A program made the position numbers and the translations under genes. This document shows, piece by piece, positions 10,390 through 20,194 of a stretch of DNA of 64,000 nt; the first letter of the stretch is position 1; every line of letters starts with the position of its first letter. The stretch spans positions 10,830,152-10,894,151 of the forward strand of contig NC_133782.1 in the NCBI RefSeq assembly GCF_003597395.2, in the 5' to 3' direction. A model generated the notes under the pieces. That model had not been told where the DNA came from, made no database searches, and saw only the letters and a program-made list of their open reading frames with translations. The stretch is from Chelonoidis abingdonii (Eukaryota > Chordata > Testudines > Testudinidae).

Positions 10390-11058
10390 GGGCCTGGACT
10401 ATGGGACCCTTCAAGCTAATTCCTAGCTGTAGAGTCTGGGTTCACTGCACCATCCAGAAATTGTCTCAGTTCTGGAGTCACTCCCTGTCCCCCCAAACTT
10501 CTCCTCCCTGGGGTATCCGTTGAGAGCTTCTTCACCATTCCACTGGTGAGTCCCAGGATCAATTCCCTGTGGATCTAATAACATAAAAAGGAAAAATCAA
10601 TCAGGTATTAAGAACAAAGGCTTTTTAATAAAGAAAAAAAAGGTAAAAGAAAAACTCCCTAAGAGAGATTAGCATTACCAGCTACTCTCACAGAACAACA
10701 GATTTCAAACACAGAGGGATGTTCCCACTGGGCACAAATTAGTTACACAAAAAAAAATAATACCCAAATACCCAATTTGATTCTACCTCTAATTGCATAA
10801 GACAGGTTTACAAAGAAATAAACATAAACCTGTTTATTCCTTTCTAAAAACTTACTACTCTGATAAGAGGCTGGTTCCTTGATCTTTTTTCACTCCAGCT
10901 GAAACTGAAACTCTAAACAAAGGAAAAACTTCCCTCCTTCCTTTTGAAACATCTTGTTCCCCCATTCGTTCCTCTGGTCAGGTGTTAACTAGGCTAGGTG
11001 AACTTTCTAACCCTTTACAGGTAAAAGAGGCATTAACCCTTAACCATCTTTTTATGAC
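10390..11058 (-). mobile_element. Probable solo LTR (endogenous retrovirus type)
   Basis: On the minus strand the sequence begins TGTCATAAAAAGATGGTTAA at 11058, with the TG start of an LTR and a U3-like leader. It runs through A/T-rich and purine-rich stretches similar to a turtle LTR family I recall. There is no coding region. The far end (near 10390) is uncertain because no clear CA terminus or target duplication is visible. Confidence 0.5.
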
Positions 11059-11063
11059 AAGTA

Positions 11064-11377
11064 TATTCCAAAGAGGATGGAGCTAGGCTGTTCCCAGTGG
11101 TGGCAGATAACTGAACAAGGAGTAATGTTTTGAAGTTGCAGTGCGGGAGGTCTAGACTGGATATTAGGAAGTGCTGTTTCACTAGGAGAGTGTGAAGCAC
11201 TGGAATGGGTTACCTAGGGAGGTGGTAGAATCTCCATCCATATTGTTTTTAAGGCCCAGCTTGACACAGCCCTGGCTGGGATGATTTAGTTGAGGTTGGT
11301 CCTGCTTTGAGCAGGGGGTTGGACTAAATGATCTCCTGAGGTCTCTTCTAACCCTAATTTTCTATGATTCTAAGACT
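11064..11377 (+). mobile_element. CR1 LINE, 3' end
   Basis: The segment from CAAAGAGGATGGAGCTAGGC through GGTTACCTAGGGAGGTGGTA and GGTTGGACTAAATGATCTCC to TCTATGATTCTA is the end of CR1 ORF2 and its 3'UTR, in the sense orientation. It is 5'-truncated as usual for CR1 and ends with the ATTCTATGATTCT-type tail. No intact frame remains. Confidence 0.85.
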
Positions 11378-12832
11378 GAGTGAGTCTAATGCAGAATTTT
11401 GTTTTGGGAAGATATGGTATCTTATGAAAACCTCTCCCTTGCCTGATGTCAACTGTCCCTGTTTCATTTTCTATGTAATCTAGAAATGCAAATTCCTTAG
11501 GGGAAGAGATGGTGTCTCTCTGTTCCCTTTCTCTATGGTGTTATGTTCAGCTCTGATGCTGTGGAAAGATGCTTAATAATGAGTTCCATCCGATTGCCCA
11601 CTCAGACATGGATCCTCACTGTCCAGTTACACCATCTTGGTACTTTTTCTGTGTGTGTGTTTGGGTGGTGGTGGGCTAATTTTGCATTTTTCATAAGTTT
11701 TTTTTTTTTTTCTAAAAGGCCTATTGTGACAGCAAAATTCTTGCAAAGCTTGTCAATCAGCATGTCAATCCAAATATTCCTTCTGGGACCCTGGTATCTG
11801 TTTATTCCAAACAGATGCCAGGTTGACATTTACTTGTGTTGGGCTATAATTACCAGAGAAAAGGTATTTCTTTAAGAGCATATGGCAGCTAGCCATTTAG
11901 CCGTATATTGACCTAAAAGTTCATGTTGTTAAAAATCAGGGTCCTGTTTCTCTATTCCGTGCTCCATTCCATCTATGTCTGACATTAATATAAAAAGGGT
12001 TATTAGGGAGTGAGCAGAGCTGTCAGTTAGCAAAATCGTTTCCATGTGTGATGTATTTGAATAATTAACGTAAAAAAATGGAGGCACTTCCAGTTCTTCA
12101 GTCTTCTGAATCCATCAATCACTCTTCAATGCCAGGAATATTGTAACAGGTCCTCCTGCAGGCTATCGTATTGAGTGCTATGCCATAGGAAGCATGATAT
12201 CTGTACCCTGAGCTCTGTAAGTGCTCCAAGCATTGGGGTCTCCTATAACACTAGAGCTTTGGCCCACAGTCCTTTCTCAACAAACATTTGGGAACTTCTA
12301 GGAAGAAGAATCCTTGACACAAGATGGCAGAAGAAGAAAGGCAAATAGCCTATGCTAAGTCTTAGTGTCAGAATGTGCAGAGAATTTCCAAATGGTCACC
12401 CCCAGGGGACAGTTCAGAAGGAGGAGACATCACTATCCTTATCTGACGTTTGCTTGGTCTAATGCCCAGAATCCCCATATGTCCAACCCTCTATGGAAGA
12501 ACAAAAGTCCTGGGCCCTTGGTCTCACAGTCCTGATCTTTGCTTTGCCCCTGATGTTCTGGGGGCCTCTGTTGGTTGCACTGGGGGCCTCTCTCTGTCAT
12601 CTCCCTGTAACTTTGCTGCAGTGTTGGTCCAGTAGAAGACAGATTAGACAAACCTACCCTCTTCCCCAATGCTCTCCCTATGCCTTATTCTTTGCTCTCC
12701 TACATTGGCTGCTCAGCCTACTTTCAGCCCATTCTTTCCCCCAGCATCAGCTCTGTTGGTTACAACACGTGCTCTTCGCCATCTTGCTACACAGCTCCTT
12801 CGTACCCCCTATTCCACTTCCCTGATGTCAGC
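11378..12832. other. No gene seen
   Basis: Mostly unique-looking DNA with poly-T and GT runs near 11650-11710. Open frames at 12439-12669 (minus) and 12493-12825 (plus) overlap and have no domain signature. I cannot assign this stretch. Confidence 0.4.
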
Positions 12833-12879
12833 TGTCATGTATCAAGGACTGCTGGCAGAGCTTCCATCCCAGAGAGATA

Positions 12880-13896
12880 CAGTAACTCCTCACTTAACCT
12901 TATCCCAGTTAATGTTGTTTTGCTGTTACGTTGCTGATCAATTAGAGAACATGCTAGTTTAAAGTTGTGCAGTGCTCCCTTATAATGTTGTTTGGCAGCC
13001 ACCTGCTTTGTACACTGCTCACAGAAAGAGCAGCCCATTGGCGCTAGCTGGTGGGGGTTTGGAACCAGGGTGAGCTGGCAGCCCCCCATCAGCTCTCCTA
13101 AGTTCCTTGTGCGGCAGCTGCCCAGCAGGCTATCAATTACTGGCAGTTCAGCTGTCCCTCTCCCCACTGCTCTATGCTGCTCCTGCCCTCTGCCTTGGAA
13201 CTGTTCCCGGGAGCCTCCTGCTTGCTGTGCAGAGGGGGGAGGGGAAGAGGGGTGCTAATGTCAGGGTGTCCCCCTTCCCCTGCTCCTGCCCCTGCCCCTT
13301 TACCCTATCTCCACAGAACAGGGGCAGGACACAACTGGGCTCAGGACAGAGAGAGTTTGCTAGCAGCAGCTTCTGTCTCAACTTGCTGATCTACTTTAAA
13401 AGGCAGCGTACTTAGAGAGGGGTCAGCATACTTAAAGGGGCAATGCGTGTCTCTCTCACACACGGTGCGTATCTGTGTCTCACACGTTCACACACATGGT
13501 GTGTGTGTCTCTCTCTCTCACACACATGGTGTGTCTCTGTCTCTCTGTCCATGCTGTGTCTCCTCTCTCCTTTTGTGCTGTCTTGTAGAGTGTGAGGGTA
13601 CATTAACAATGTGTTAACCCTTGAGGGCTCAGCTGAGTGCTAGTTCATCATTTAGCAGTAAGGCATTCTCTGGGAAATATCCCACTCTCTGATTCCACCA
13701 TCTCAACCAAGCTTCACAATCATCATTGCTGTGTACAGTATTAAATTGTTTAAAACATATACTCTGTGTGTGTGTATAAAACACACACACACCTATTTAC
13801 ATTAATTCCTATGGGGAAATTGGATTTGCTTAACATCGTTTCGCTTAAAGTCACATTTTTCATGACTTAACTACAACATTAAGTGAGGAGTTACTG
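12880..13896. mobile_element. Tigger/pogo-like non-autonomous DNA transposon
   Basis: A 1017-bp element with perfect 18-bp terminal inverted repeats CAGTAACTCCTCACTTAA, flanked by TA on both sides (12878-12879 and 13897-13898), the mark of the Tc1/mariner group. The subterminal text (TAATGTTGTTTTGCTGTTAC) resembles Tigger ends. The open frames inside (13000-13400) overlap on both strands and show no DDE motif; I regard it as non-autonomous. It contains a CACACATGGTGTGTGTCTCTC minisatellite. Confidence 0.82.
13440..13570. repeat. Minisatellite-like CACACATGGTGTGT / CTCTCT tract
   Basis: Several imperfect copies of a unit like CACACATGGTGTGTGTCTCT lie inside the Tigger-like element. Open frames reading HHVCERERHT-like repeats come from this tract and are not genes. 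Confidence 0.75.
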
Positions 13897-14028
13897 TACT
13901 ACAGATGTGTTCCCTTAAAACATCTTTAATGCACTGACAATAGGTATTGGTGGTGTATGCTCAGATAAGGTATATGACATTGCTCCACCTAGTGGCTGAA
14001 CACTCTAATACACTTTAGCATTCCATTA

Positions 14029-14043
14029 CCTCTCCCCCCTTAA
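14029..14043 (-). other. Gypsy polypurine tract
   Basis: The minus strand reads TTAAGGGGGGAGAGG directly before the 3' LTR. This is the usual site where plus-strand DNA synthesis is primed in LTR retrotransposons. It supports the minus orientation and the LTR boundary near 14030. Confidence 0.65.
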
Positions 14044-15559
14044 GGCTATATTTTTTACATTCCTACCATTTACAAAATTTACACGATCGTTCTGTCTTTA
14101 AAGTTCAGTTCATATCAGTCTAAGTGTCTCTTAACTGTACTGGTTTTCTAATTACATGAACTGAACGTGTAACAGCATGGTCATCTGGCTTGTCCATTAG
14201 TTGCAACGATGGCTGTGCTTGGTTTGGAATCTTTGAGTCATGGTCTTCTTGTTCCACATCTGCCAGTTGTAGAGTTGACTCTGTTGATGGTTCTTCCTGA
14301 GAAACAAACTAGATGTCAACTGCTTCTGTTGAACTTTCCACTGTCTGTCTCTGTCATGTATGATCAGGGCTATTAATTCTTTTTCTTTATGACAGCTGGA
14401 GTTCTCCATCCTTTTTCTCCATCTAGTTTGACACAAACACAGTCACCAAATTCTAGAACCAGCAGTTCTCTGTATCACATCTGTTGTAAAAGTGTTTGTA
14501 AGCTATTTTTGACCTTTTAACCAATTTGACTACTCTTTTTATGTCTGCTCACTTTGGAGAAAGATTCTTTTCCAAACCCAGAACAGCATCTCTCAGTTGT
14601 CTTCCCATCAGGAGTTGTTCTGGACTATATCCAGTAGTTGTTATGGGTGTTGATCTGTAGTTCAGAAGAGTAAGGAATGGTTGTTCCTGCTATGAGATTT
14701 TCTTGATTGTCTTTACAGCTCTCTGAGCCTCTCCATTCACTTGTGGGTAATGTGGTCTGCTAGTAATATGATCAAAATCGTATTTCATTTGGAATGACTT
14801 GCATTCCATTGCAGTGAGTTGTGGTCCGCTGTTGGTCACTAGTTGTTCTAGAATATCAAAATGGGAAAAAGTGACTTTAGTTTCTCTAGAACACTGTAAC
14901 ATGTTATGTCTTTCAAGTACATTATTTCCGTATACCTGGAAAAATAATCCATTGTGACCAGGTCAGGATGTCCTCTGATTTTTGCATAAATCTGCAACTA
15001 GCCTCTTCCAAGGTTTGTTTGGTAGAGGTAATATTAAAGGTTCTTTGGATTGTGTTGGTCTGTTAGTTCTGCAATGTTCAATTACAGCTATTTTATTGTT
15101 TATATCTTTGGCTGATTTCTGGCTACCAGAATGACTGGTGGGCCTATTCATGGCATTTAATTAGTCCTTGATGTCCTTCATGGAGAAGGTTAGGATTTCT
15201 CCTCTTGTTTCAGTTGGAATTACAATGCAATTGCCTTTTAATCAGAAGTCCATTTGACATGCTTAATTATCCACGTATCACAAAGTAGTTTCTTTTCTCT
15301 TTCTTAGTGTCCTTTAGATACTTGGACCAGCTGGCCCTAAAGTTACTTAGAATTTCTTGACGTTGCTTGTCTGTCAAGGTTGCTTGTTGTGGCTCGTGTA
15401 GTATATTTTCTGACATTGGTTTTGTATGTGTCAACAACATTCACATACATCTTTACATCACCTTCAAGCTCATGGGTAGTTGAGTGCAATGCTGGGCTTC
15501 CTGACAGAGTGTCTGCTACTACCTGCTTTTAGCAATTGGGTTAAATAGCATTAACCTAG
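14044..15559 (-). pseudogene. Gypsy integrase region, decayed
   Basis: This part of pol encoded the integrase that inserts the element's DNA. On the minus strand, 15151-14963 holds an early core segment ending near PWKRLVADL. Positions 14902-14690 hold the later core, with a TNSGPQL motif (around the second Asp region, diverged) and TSRPHYPQVNGEAQRAVKT, which contains the catalytic Glu. Several stops and frame changes separate the blocks. The stretch at 15180-15559 is likely the linker and H2C2 zinc-binding region but is too decayed to mark. Confidence 0.7.
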
Positions 15560-16176
15560 TGTGACAAAGTTCCTCCTCTACTTTGGTGGGTCCTGCACTT
15601 ATTGGCAGATTTGCTCACCTCAGTGATCTCCCCCGCAGTCTGGATCAGCTCCTCCTGTGTCTAATCAGGAGTTGGGAGGTTTGGGGGGAACCCGGGCCCA
15701 CCCTCTACTCCGGGTTCCAGCCCAGGGGCTCTGTGGATTGCAGCTGTCTATAGTGCCTCTTGTAACAGCTGCATGACAGCTACAACTCCCTGGGCTACTT
15801 CCCCATGGCCTCCTCCAAACACCTTCTTTATCCTCACTCACAAGAACTTCCTCCGTGCCTGATAACGCTTGACTCCTATCCCCCGCAGCACACTCACCCT
15901 CCACTCTCACTCCTCGGCTCTTGCACCCCAGACCTCACACGCACTTGCCTTCTTCTGGCTCCTCCTCGCCTTAACGAGGAGCTCCTTTTTAAACCCAGGT
16001 GCCCTGATTAGCCTGCCTTGACTGGCTGCAGGTGATCTAATCAGCCTGTCTGCCTTAATTGGTTCTAGCAGGTTCCTGATTACTCTAGTATAGCCCCTGC
16101 TCTGGTCACTCAGGGAACAGAAAACTACTCATCCAGTGACCAGTATATTTGCCCTCTACCAGACTCCTGTATCACA
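15560..16176 (+). mobile_element. Solo LTR nested in the gypsy element
   Basis: A 617-bp stretch starting TGTGACAAAGTTCC and ending GTATCACA, with the TG...CA ends of an LTR. It is GC-rich in the middle and has a TATA-like TTTTTAAACCCAGG near 15987-16000. It carries no gene. The flanks CTAG and CTGG may be a decayed 4-bp duplication. It sits between the gypsy RNase H and integrase, so it is younger than that element. Orientation is assigned by resemblance to a recalled turtle LTR and could be reversed. The 80-residue frames inside are chance. Confidence 0.75.
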
Positions 16177-16189
16177 CTGGTTATCAATT

Positions 16190-16245
16190 CTGCCATCTTT
16201 CTTTGGAAAATTGCAGGTGCATTGGTAATCTCAAGAGATAGTCAC
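16190..16245 (-). repeat. Duplicated reverse-transcriptase segment
   Basis: This 55-bp stretch matches 17006-17060 with about four differences (shared text CTGCCATCTTTCTTTGGAAA). That segment of reverse transcriptase encodes the conserved ATFQRKM-like block, which should occur once. Here it lies on the far side of RNase H, right beside the inserted solo LTR. Confidence 0.75.
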
Positions 16246-16249
16246 ACTA

Positions 16250-17260
16250 ATTAATAGCTTATTAATAGGTGTTGGCATCTCAGCAATGCTTGATCCAGGT
16301 CTTTTCTGTTGATGAGAGTTACAAGCAGTTTGTGGTCTATTATCAGTGTAAAAGAATCCAATCTACATGGATATCTGTAAAAGTTCTCATATGCCCACGC
16401 TTGCCAGGCACTCCTTTTCAATCTGTGTGTATTGTTTTTCAGCTTCTAAGAGTGCATGAGAGCAACGTGCAACTGGCTTCCATTCAGATCCATGTTGTTG
16501 CAACAAGATACCACTGAAGAACATAGCTGCTTTCATCCATTCTGGCTATTGTGGGTTTGCTCACGTCCTAGTACAAGAGAATTGAAGGTGTTGAGATAAT
16601 TTCTTTTACTTTTGTGGAGGCAATTTCTTAATTCGTCCCCCGTAGCCACAATATGTTGGACTTTAATAGTTCATTCAGTGGTTTTTGTCACTGGAGAATG
16701 GTCTTATAGGTATCAACCAAGTTAATTTACTATCCTCAGTATGCATCTCAGTTCTGGTACACTCAATTCTCAGATTTCTTTTTCTTTCTCAGGGTTAGGA
16801 CTGATTCCATCTTTGTTTATTGTCTATCCCAAAAATTCAATTTGGTGTAGGTGGAAAATGCTATTTTCTTTGTTTAGCTTCAGTCTGGACTGACTGATTA
16901 GGCTTAGATTTTCATTGAGCATTTTGTTGTTTTCTTCCACTGAAGATGTACATATCAATATATCGTCCATGAAGACTACAACTCCATTTGTGTTCTTTAT
17001 CATTTCTGCCATCTTTCTTTGGAAAGTTGCAGGTGTATTGGTAATCCCAAGAGATAATCTTCAAAAGCAAAATCTCCCAAAGACTGTGATAAATATAGTC
17101 AGTTTAGAACTCTCTTTGGCTAAAGGAATTTGCCAGAATCCACTTGACGCATCCAGCTTGGACAATACTGTAGCTCCTTTCATCTGGGGGAGGAAATCCA
17201 TGCAGTGTTGGAAGGATATATTTTTCTTCTCACAACTGCTTCATTAAGTCTTTTAATTTG
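16250..17260 (-). pseudogene. Gypsy reverse transcriptase / RNase H, decayed
   Basis: On the minus strand the frame begins with a palm segment resembling KLDASSGFWQIPLA (about 17160-17120), followed by the ATFQRKM-like block (about 17030-17010). The catalytic motif VVVFMDDILI is near 16985-16955, then a thumb-like KLNKENSIFHLHQIEFLG ending at 16824. RNase H-like text (DHKLLVTLINRKDLDQA) appears at about 16350-16290. Stops and shifts interrupt each part. The N-terminal fingers of the polymerase are absent, because the deletion reaches in from the primer binding site. Confidence 0.78.
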
Positions 17261-17284
17261 TATTCTTCCATTTTTCTTTATAAA

Positions 17285-17300
17285 CCCCCTGCTGATACCA
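17285..17300 (-). other. Gypsy primer binding site
   Basis: The minus strand reads TGGTATCAGCAGGGGG directly after the 5' LTR. The leading TGG pairs with the CCA end of a tRNA, as in LTR retrotransposons. It shows which LTR is 5'. Confidence 0.65.
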
Positions 17301-17470
17301 TGTCATGTCCCAAATATGGATGGGTTACAGAGCTTCCATCTCAGAGAGATACAAGAGATGTGTTCCCTTAAGATATCTTTAATGCATAGCCAGGTATAGC
17401 TGTTGTATACTCAGATAAGATGATATACCTAGCGGCTGAGCAGTAGAATACAATTTAGTTTTCCATTACA
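17301..17470 (-). repeat. Gypsy 5' LTR
   Basis: A 170-bp repeat matching the split LTR at 12833-14030. On the minus strand it starts TGTAATGGAAAAC and ends ACATGACA, so the TG...CA ends are intact. On its outer side a purine-rich run (AAAAAGGAGAGATGA on the minus strand) looks like another polypurine tract, so a second decayed copy may once have abutted it. Confidence 0.78.
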
Positions 17471-18089
17471 TCATCTCTCCTTTTTCCTCCTTTTTTTCTG
17501 CTGGGTTCTAGTCCAGTCTGTGCCCCTGGCCCTACAGGGGCATCTCCTCTGGCACTAACAGATAGTGACTGCCCATCAGGTGCTGCTAGCTGACCTTCAC
17601 TCCGTAACTGTTTGGCTCCCTACTCCACTCCCTTACCCACCATGGCTTAGTCATTTCCCTCAAAGTCATCTGGGTTGGGAAATAAGGAGCCAGCAAATTC
17701 ATTAAAACACTGTGGTTGATTGGGCTCTCTGGCTGCTTTTTGTTAAATTACAAGTGTGTCTGACATAGACTTGGTCAGGAAAATGGACTGGATGAATTGG
17801 AGACTTGAGGAACTGACCAAAATTGCATCTGACCATGTAAAGTCCTGTGCTGAAAGCAAATTCCAAGAGGTACACAGATAGTTGTTCAGCTGCATAGGCA
17901 TTTAGTGAATTTCAAGCATCACAGGCATTTAGTGAATTGCAAGCATCATCTTGGGCTGTTTGGCTAATTAAGTCCTTTCTGAGCCACCATATTGTCGCTT
18001 GTGGAGCTTACAATGCGCTATAGAGAGAGTTTAAGGTAGTTGTGTCGGGAGACTTATGCAAGTCCACCCCATCTCAGAAAGCATATACA
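17471..18089. other. No gene seen; short tandem duplication
   Basis: No coding signal. At about 17893-17947 a 26-bp unit (AGGCATTTAGTGAATTTCAA...) occurs twice in tandem with one or two differences. The rest may be further decayed retroelement sequence but I cannot show it. Confidence 0.45.
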
Positions 18090-18645
18090 GTGCATATGGA
18101 AAAGGTTCAGAGAAGGGCAACAAAAATGATCAAGGGTATGGAACAGCTTCTGTATGAAGAGAGACTAAAAAAATCAGGGCTCTTCGGCTTAGAAAAGAGA
18201 CGATTAAGTGGGGTTATGATGGGGTCTAGAAAATCATGATTGGTGTAGAAAAAGTGAATAGAGAAGTGTTGTTTAACTTTTCCCACAATATAAAAACCAG
18301 GGACCACCTGACGAAATAGGCAGCAGGTTTAATACAAACAAGACAAAGTATTTTTTTCATGCAATGCACAATGAACTTGTGAAACTTATTGCCATGGAAT
18401 GTTGTGGTGGCCAAAAATATAACTGGGTTCAAATAAAGAACTGCTATCATGGAGGATACATCTATCAATCGTCAGGGATTCAACTCCATGCTTCGGGAGA
18501 CCCTACACCTCTCATTGCCAGGAGTTGAGAGGGGAAGACTTGGGTGGATCACTCTAACCATCCCCCTGAAGCTCTGATACTGGCCACTGTTGGAGACAGG
18601 ATATTGGGCCGGATAGGGCATTGGTCTGATGTTCTCACTTTTATT
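18090..18645 (+). mobile_element. CR1-type LINE, 3' end
   Basis: Begins with GTTCAGAGAAGGGCAACAAA and GAGACTAAAAAAATCAGGGC, typical of the end of a CR1 ORF2. It continues through a 3'UTR and ends near GGCCACTGTTGGAGACAGGA and TAGGGCATTGGTCTGATG. It is sense-oriented, 5'-truncated and full of stops. It is a different subfamily from the copy at 11064 because the tail is unlike it. Confidence 0.75.
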
Positions 18646-20194
18646 CCTGTGGCAGCACTAGTGAGGCGAGGAAGCTCACACCTGCCTGATTCCACATCTG
18701 CCAGGGAATGGTTAGGCAGCTGGCATAAGCCCTAGGTCAGCCCTGGGGCCTGCTCTGAGTTGCACACCAACTGTTGTGGCAGGGCAAGAGCCAACACATA
18801 GCACCATCCCAGCATCACCTGCCCCCATCCGGACCCCTCTTCCTGCTGGAGTGTAGAGCAGCAGTAGCTCTCTTCTTGCTCTGACTCACCCCAGCAAGCC
18901 TTGGACGGGGGCTTCTGCAGGAGAGTGGCAAAGCTGGGACGGGGAGGGGTGGCAGTGCACTGCACTGGGGGATGCAGTAGTGTGGTGTGGGGCTCCTTTT
19001 TGGACCCCTTTGCGTTGTGTGTATTGGAGAAAGGACAACCCCCAAAGCAGGCCCTATTTGTGGCAGTGTTCAAATAGCTAGTAATTTGCAGCCAAAATCG
19101 AGGCTGGAGACTGGACCCAAGAATGGAGAGGCTTGTAAGTAAGGACTTAGTGTGCTTGCTACGTTCATTTGTGTTGTGCTCATCCACTTAAAGTCAATTG
19201 TAATTAATTAAAAAGGCCCGTTGGTTTATTTTGTTGACATGGCACTGCTTGCTGAAAAGGAACAATGCACCACGAGGTAGACCTTCTGCAGCTCAGAAAA
19301 TGCCTATTTGTATCAACCTATCATTATTCCCTTATCACCTACAGATTTGTATAGTGGGCATACACTAGTGTATAGAGTCCTGGAGAACTTGCAGTCTAAC
19401 TGGGATGGTTGCAGTACGTATTTAGAAAGAAAGATGAGGCATGAGAACTGGAACAAATATTCTTAGGGGATAAGGGACAGCCAAGAAGGAACTGAGGGGC
19501 AGGGGGTCAGCAGGGCCTTACACTGGGCGCCATGAAGGCGTGACTCCAGGGGACGCCCAGGCAGACCCTAAGAAGCTATTAAGGGAAGAATCTTCCAGCC
19601 CCTGTACACACAGCACACACACACCTGATTGACATGGACATGAACAAGCACTCGAAGAAGAATTCTTCTGAAAACCCAGTGCTGTCTATACTGGGGGTAA
19701 GGATGGCTTAACTATGTTGCTCAGGGGTGTGGATTTTTCACATCCCTAAGTGACATAGTTAAACTGATTTAATTTTCTAATCTAGACCAGGCCTTGTTCT
19801 CCAGATGCTAATTGTTTGGCCATATTTAGCTGGCTCATCGCTCCCAGACGCAGGCTGAAAAGAGGCATGACTTGCTGGGGTGCTGCTGACTCACTATGCC
19901 CCATCTATCACTGCTGTGGGCTGTTGGAAATGACTAATGAATCTGTTCATGGGTAGTTTAAACATACTCTGTTCCCGCAGGGTTTCTTGTTGCACTACTC
20001 ACTGGCAAGAATTTAGGGATAAACTGTCCAAAACAACAAGGAACCAAGATACAATTGGCTTGTCCAGGGAAAAAGCTATTTACAGCTATAAGGTGGTTGA
20101 AGTATTTCCTGTTGACTCTGTTGTTCTCATTAGTTTTCCTATCTTCCTCAAGGATGTTAGAAATACACATGAGGAAGCATCAAGAAATGACTGA
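18646..20194. other. No gene seen; one MITE remnant
   Basis: Open frames at 18732-19187 (minus) are proline/serine-rich with no domain. At about 19686-19797 a short piece ending TCTAGACCAGGCC looks like a decayed Harbinger-type MITE with partly matching inner arms (CTTAACTATGTTGCTC and GTGACATAGTTAAAC). Otherwise unassigned. Confidence 0.4.

Larger units (their letters stand above)
12833..14030 (-). repeat. Gypsy 3' LTR, interrupted
   Basis: The two parts 12833-12879 and 13899-14030 join to about 180 bp that match the 5' LTR at 17301-17470 (shared phrases TGTCATGT, CAGAGCTTCCATC, AGATGTGTTCCCTTAA, TTCCATTAC). A 1017-bp Tigger-like element plus a duplicated TA separates them. The terminal CA of the family (CATTACA on the plus strand) is changed to CATTACC here. 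Confidence 0.8.
12833..17470 (-). mobile_element. Ty3/gypsy LTR retrotransposon, gag-deleted, with nested insertions
   Basis: The element reads on the minus strand. Its 5' LTR is 17301-17470. A primer binding site TGGTATCAGCAGGGGG follows directly (17300-17285). Reverse transcriptase begins within about 150 bp, so gag, protease and the start of the polymerase are missing. RNase H lies around 16250-16650 and integrase around 14690-15150. A polypurine tract (AAGGGGGGAGAG on the minus strand, about 14042-14031) precedes the 3' LTR. Two foreign insertions interrupt it: a Tigger-like element in the 3' LTR and a solo LTR between RNase H and integrase. The flanks show only a weak possible duplication (TCAGC and TCATC). 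Confidence 0.82.

Noticed and set aside
12992..13415. Overlapping 70-110 codon frames on both strands
   Set aside because: They lie within the Tigger-like element and its CT/CA-rich minisatellite, with no DDE or other motif.
18732..19187. A 151-codon minus-strand frame
   Set aside because: Low-complexity composition, no recognisable domain, no splice or promoter signal, and an equally long shadow frame overlaps it.
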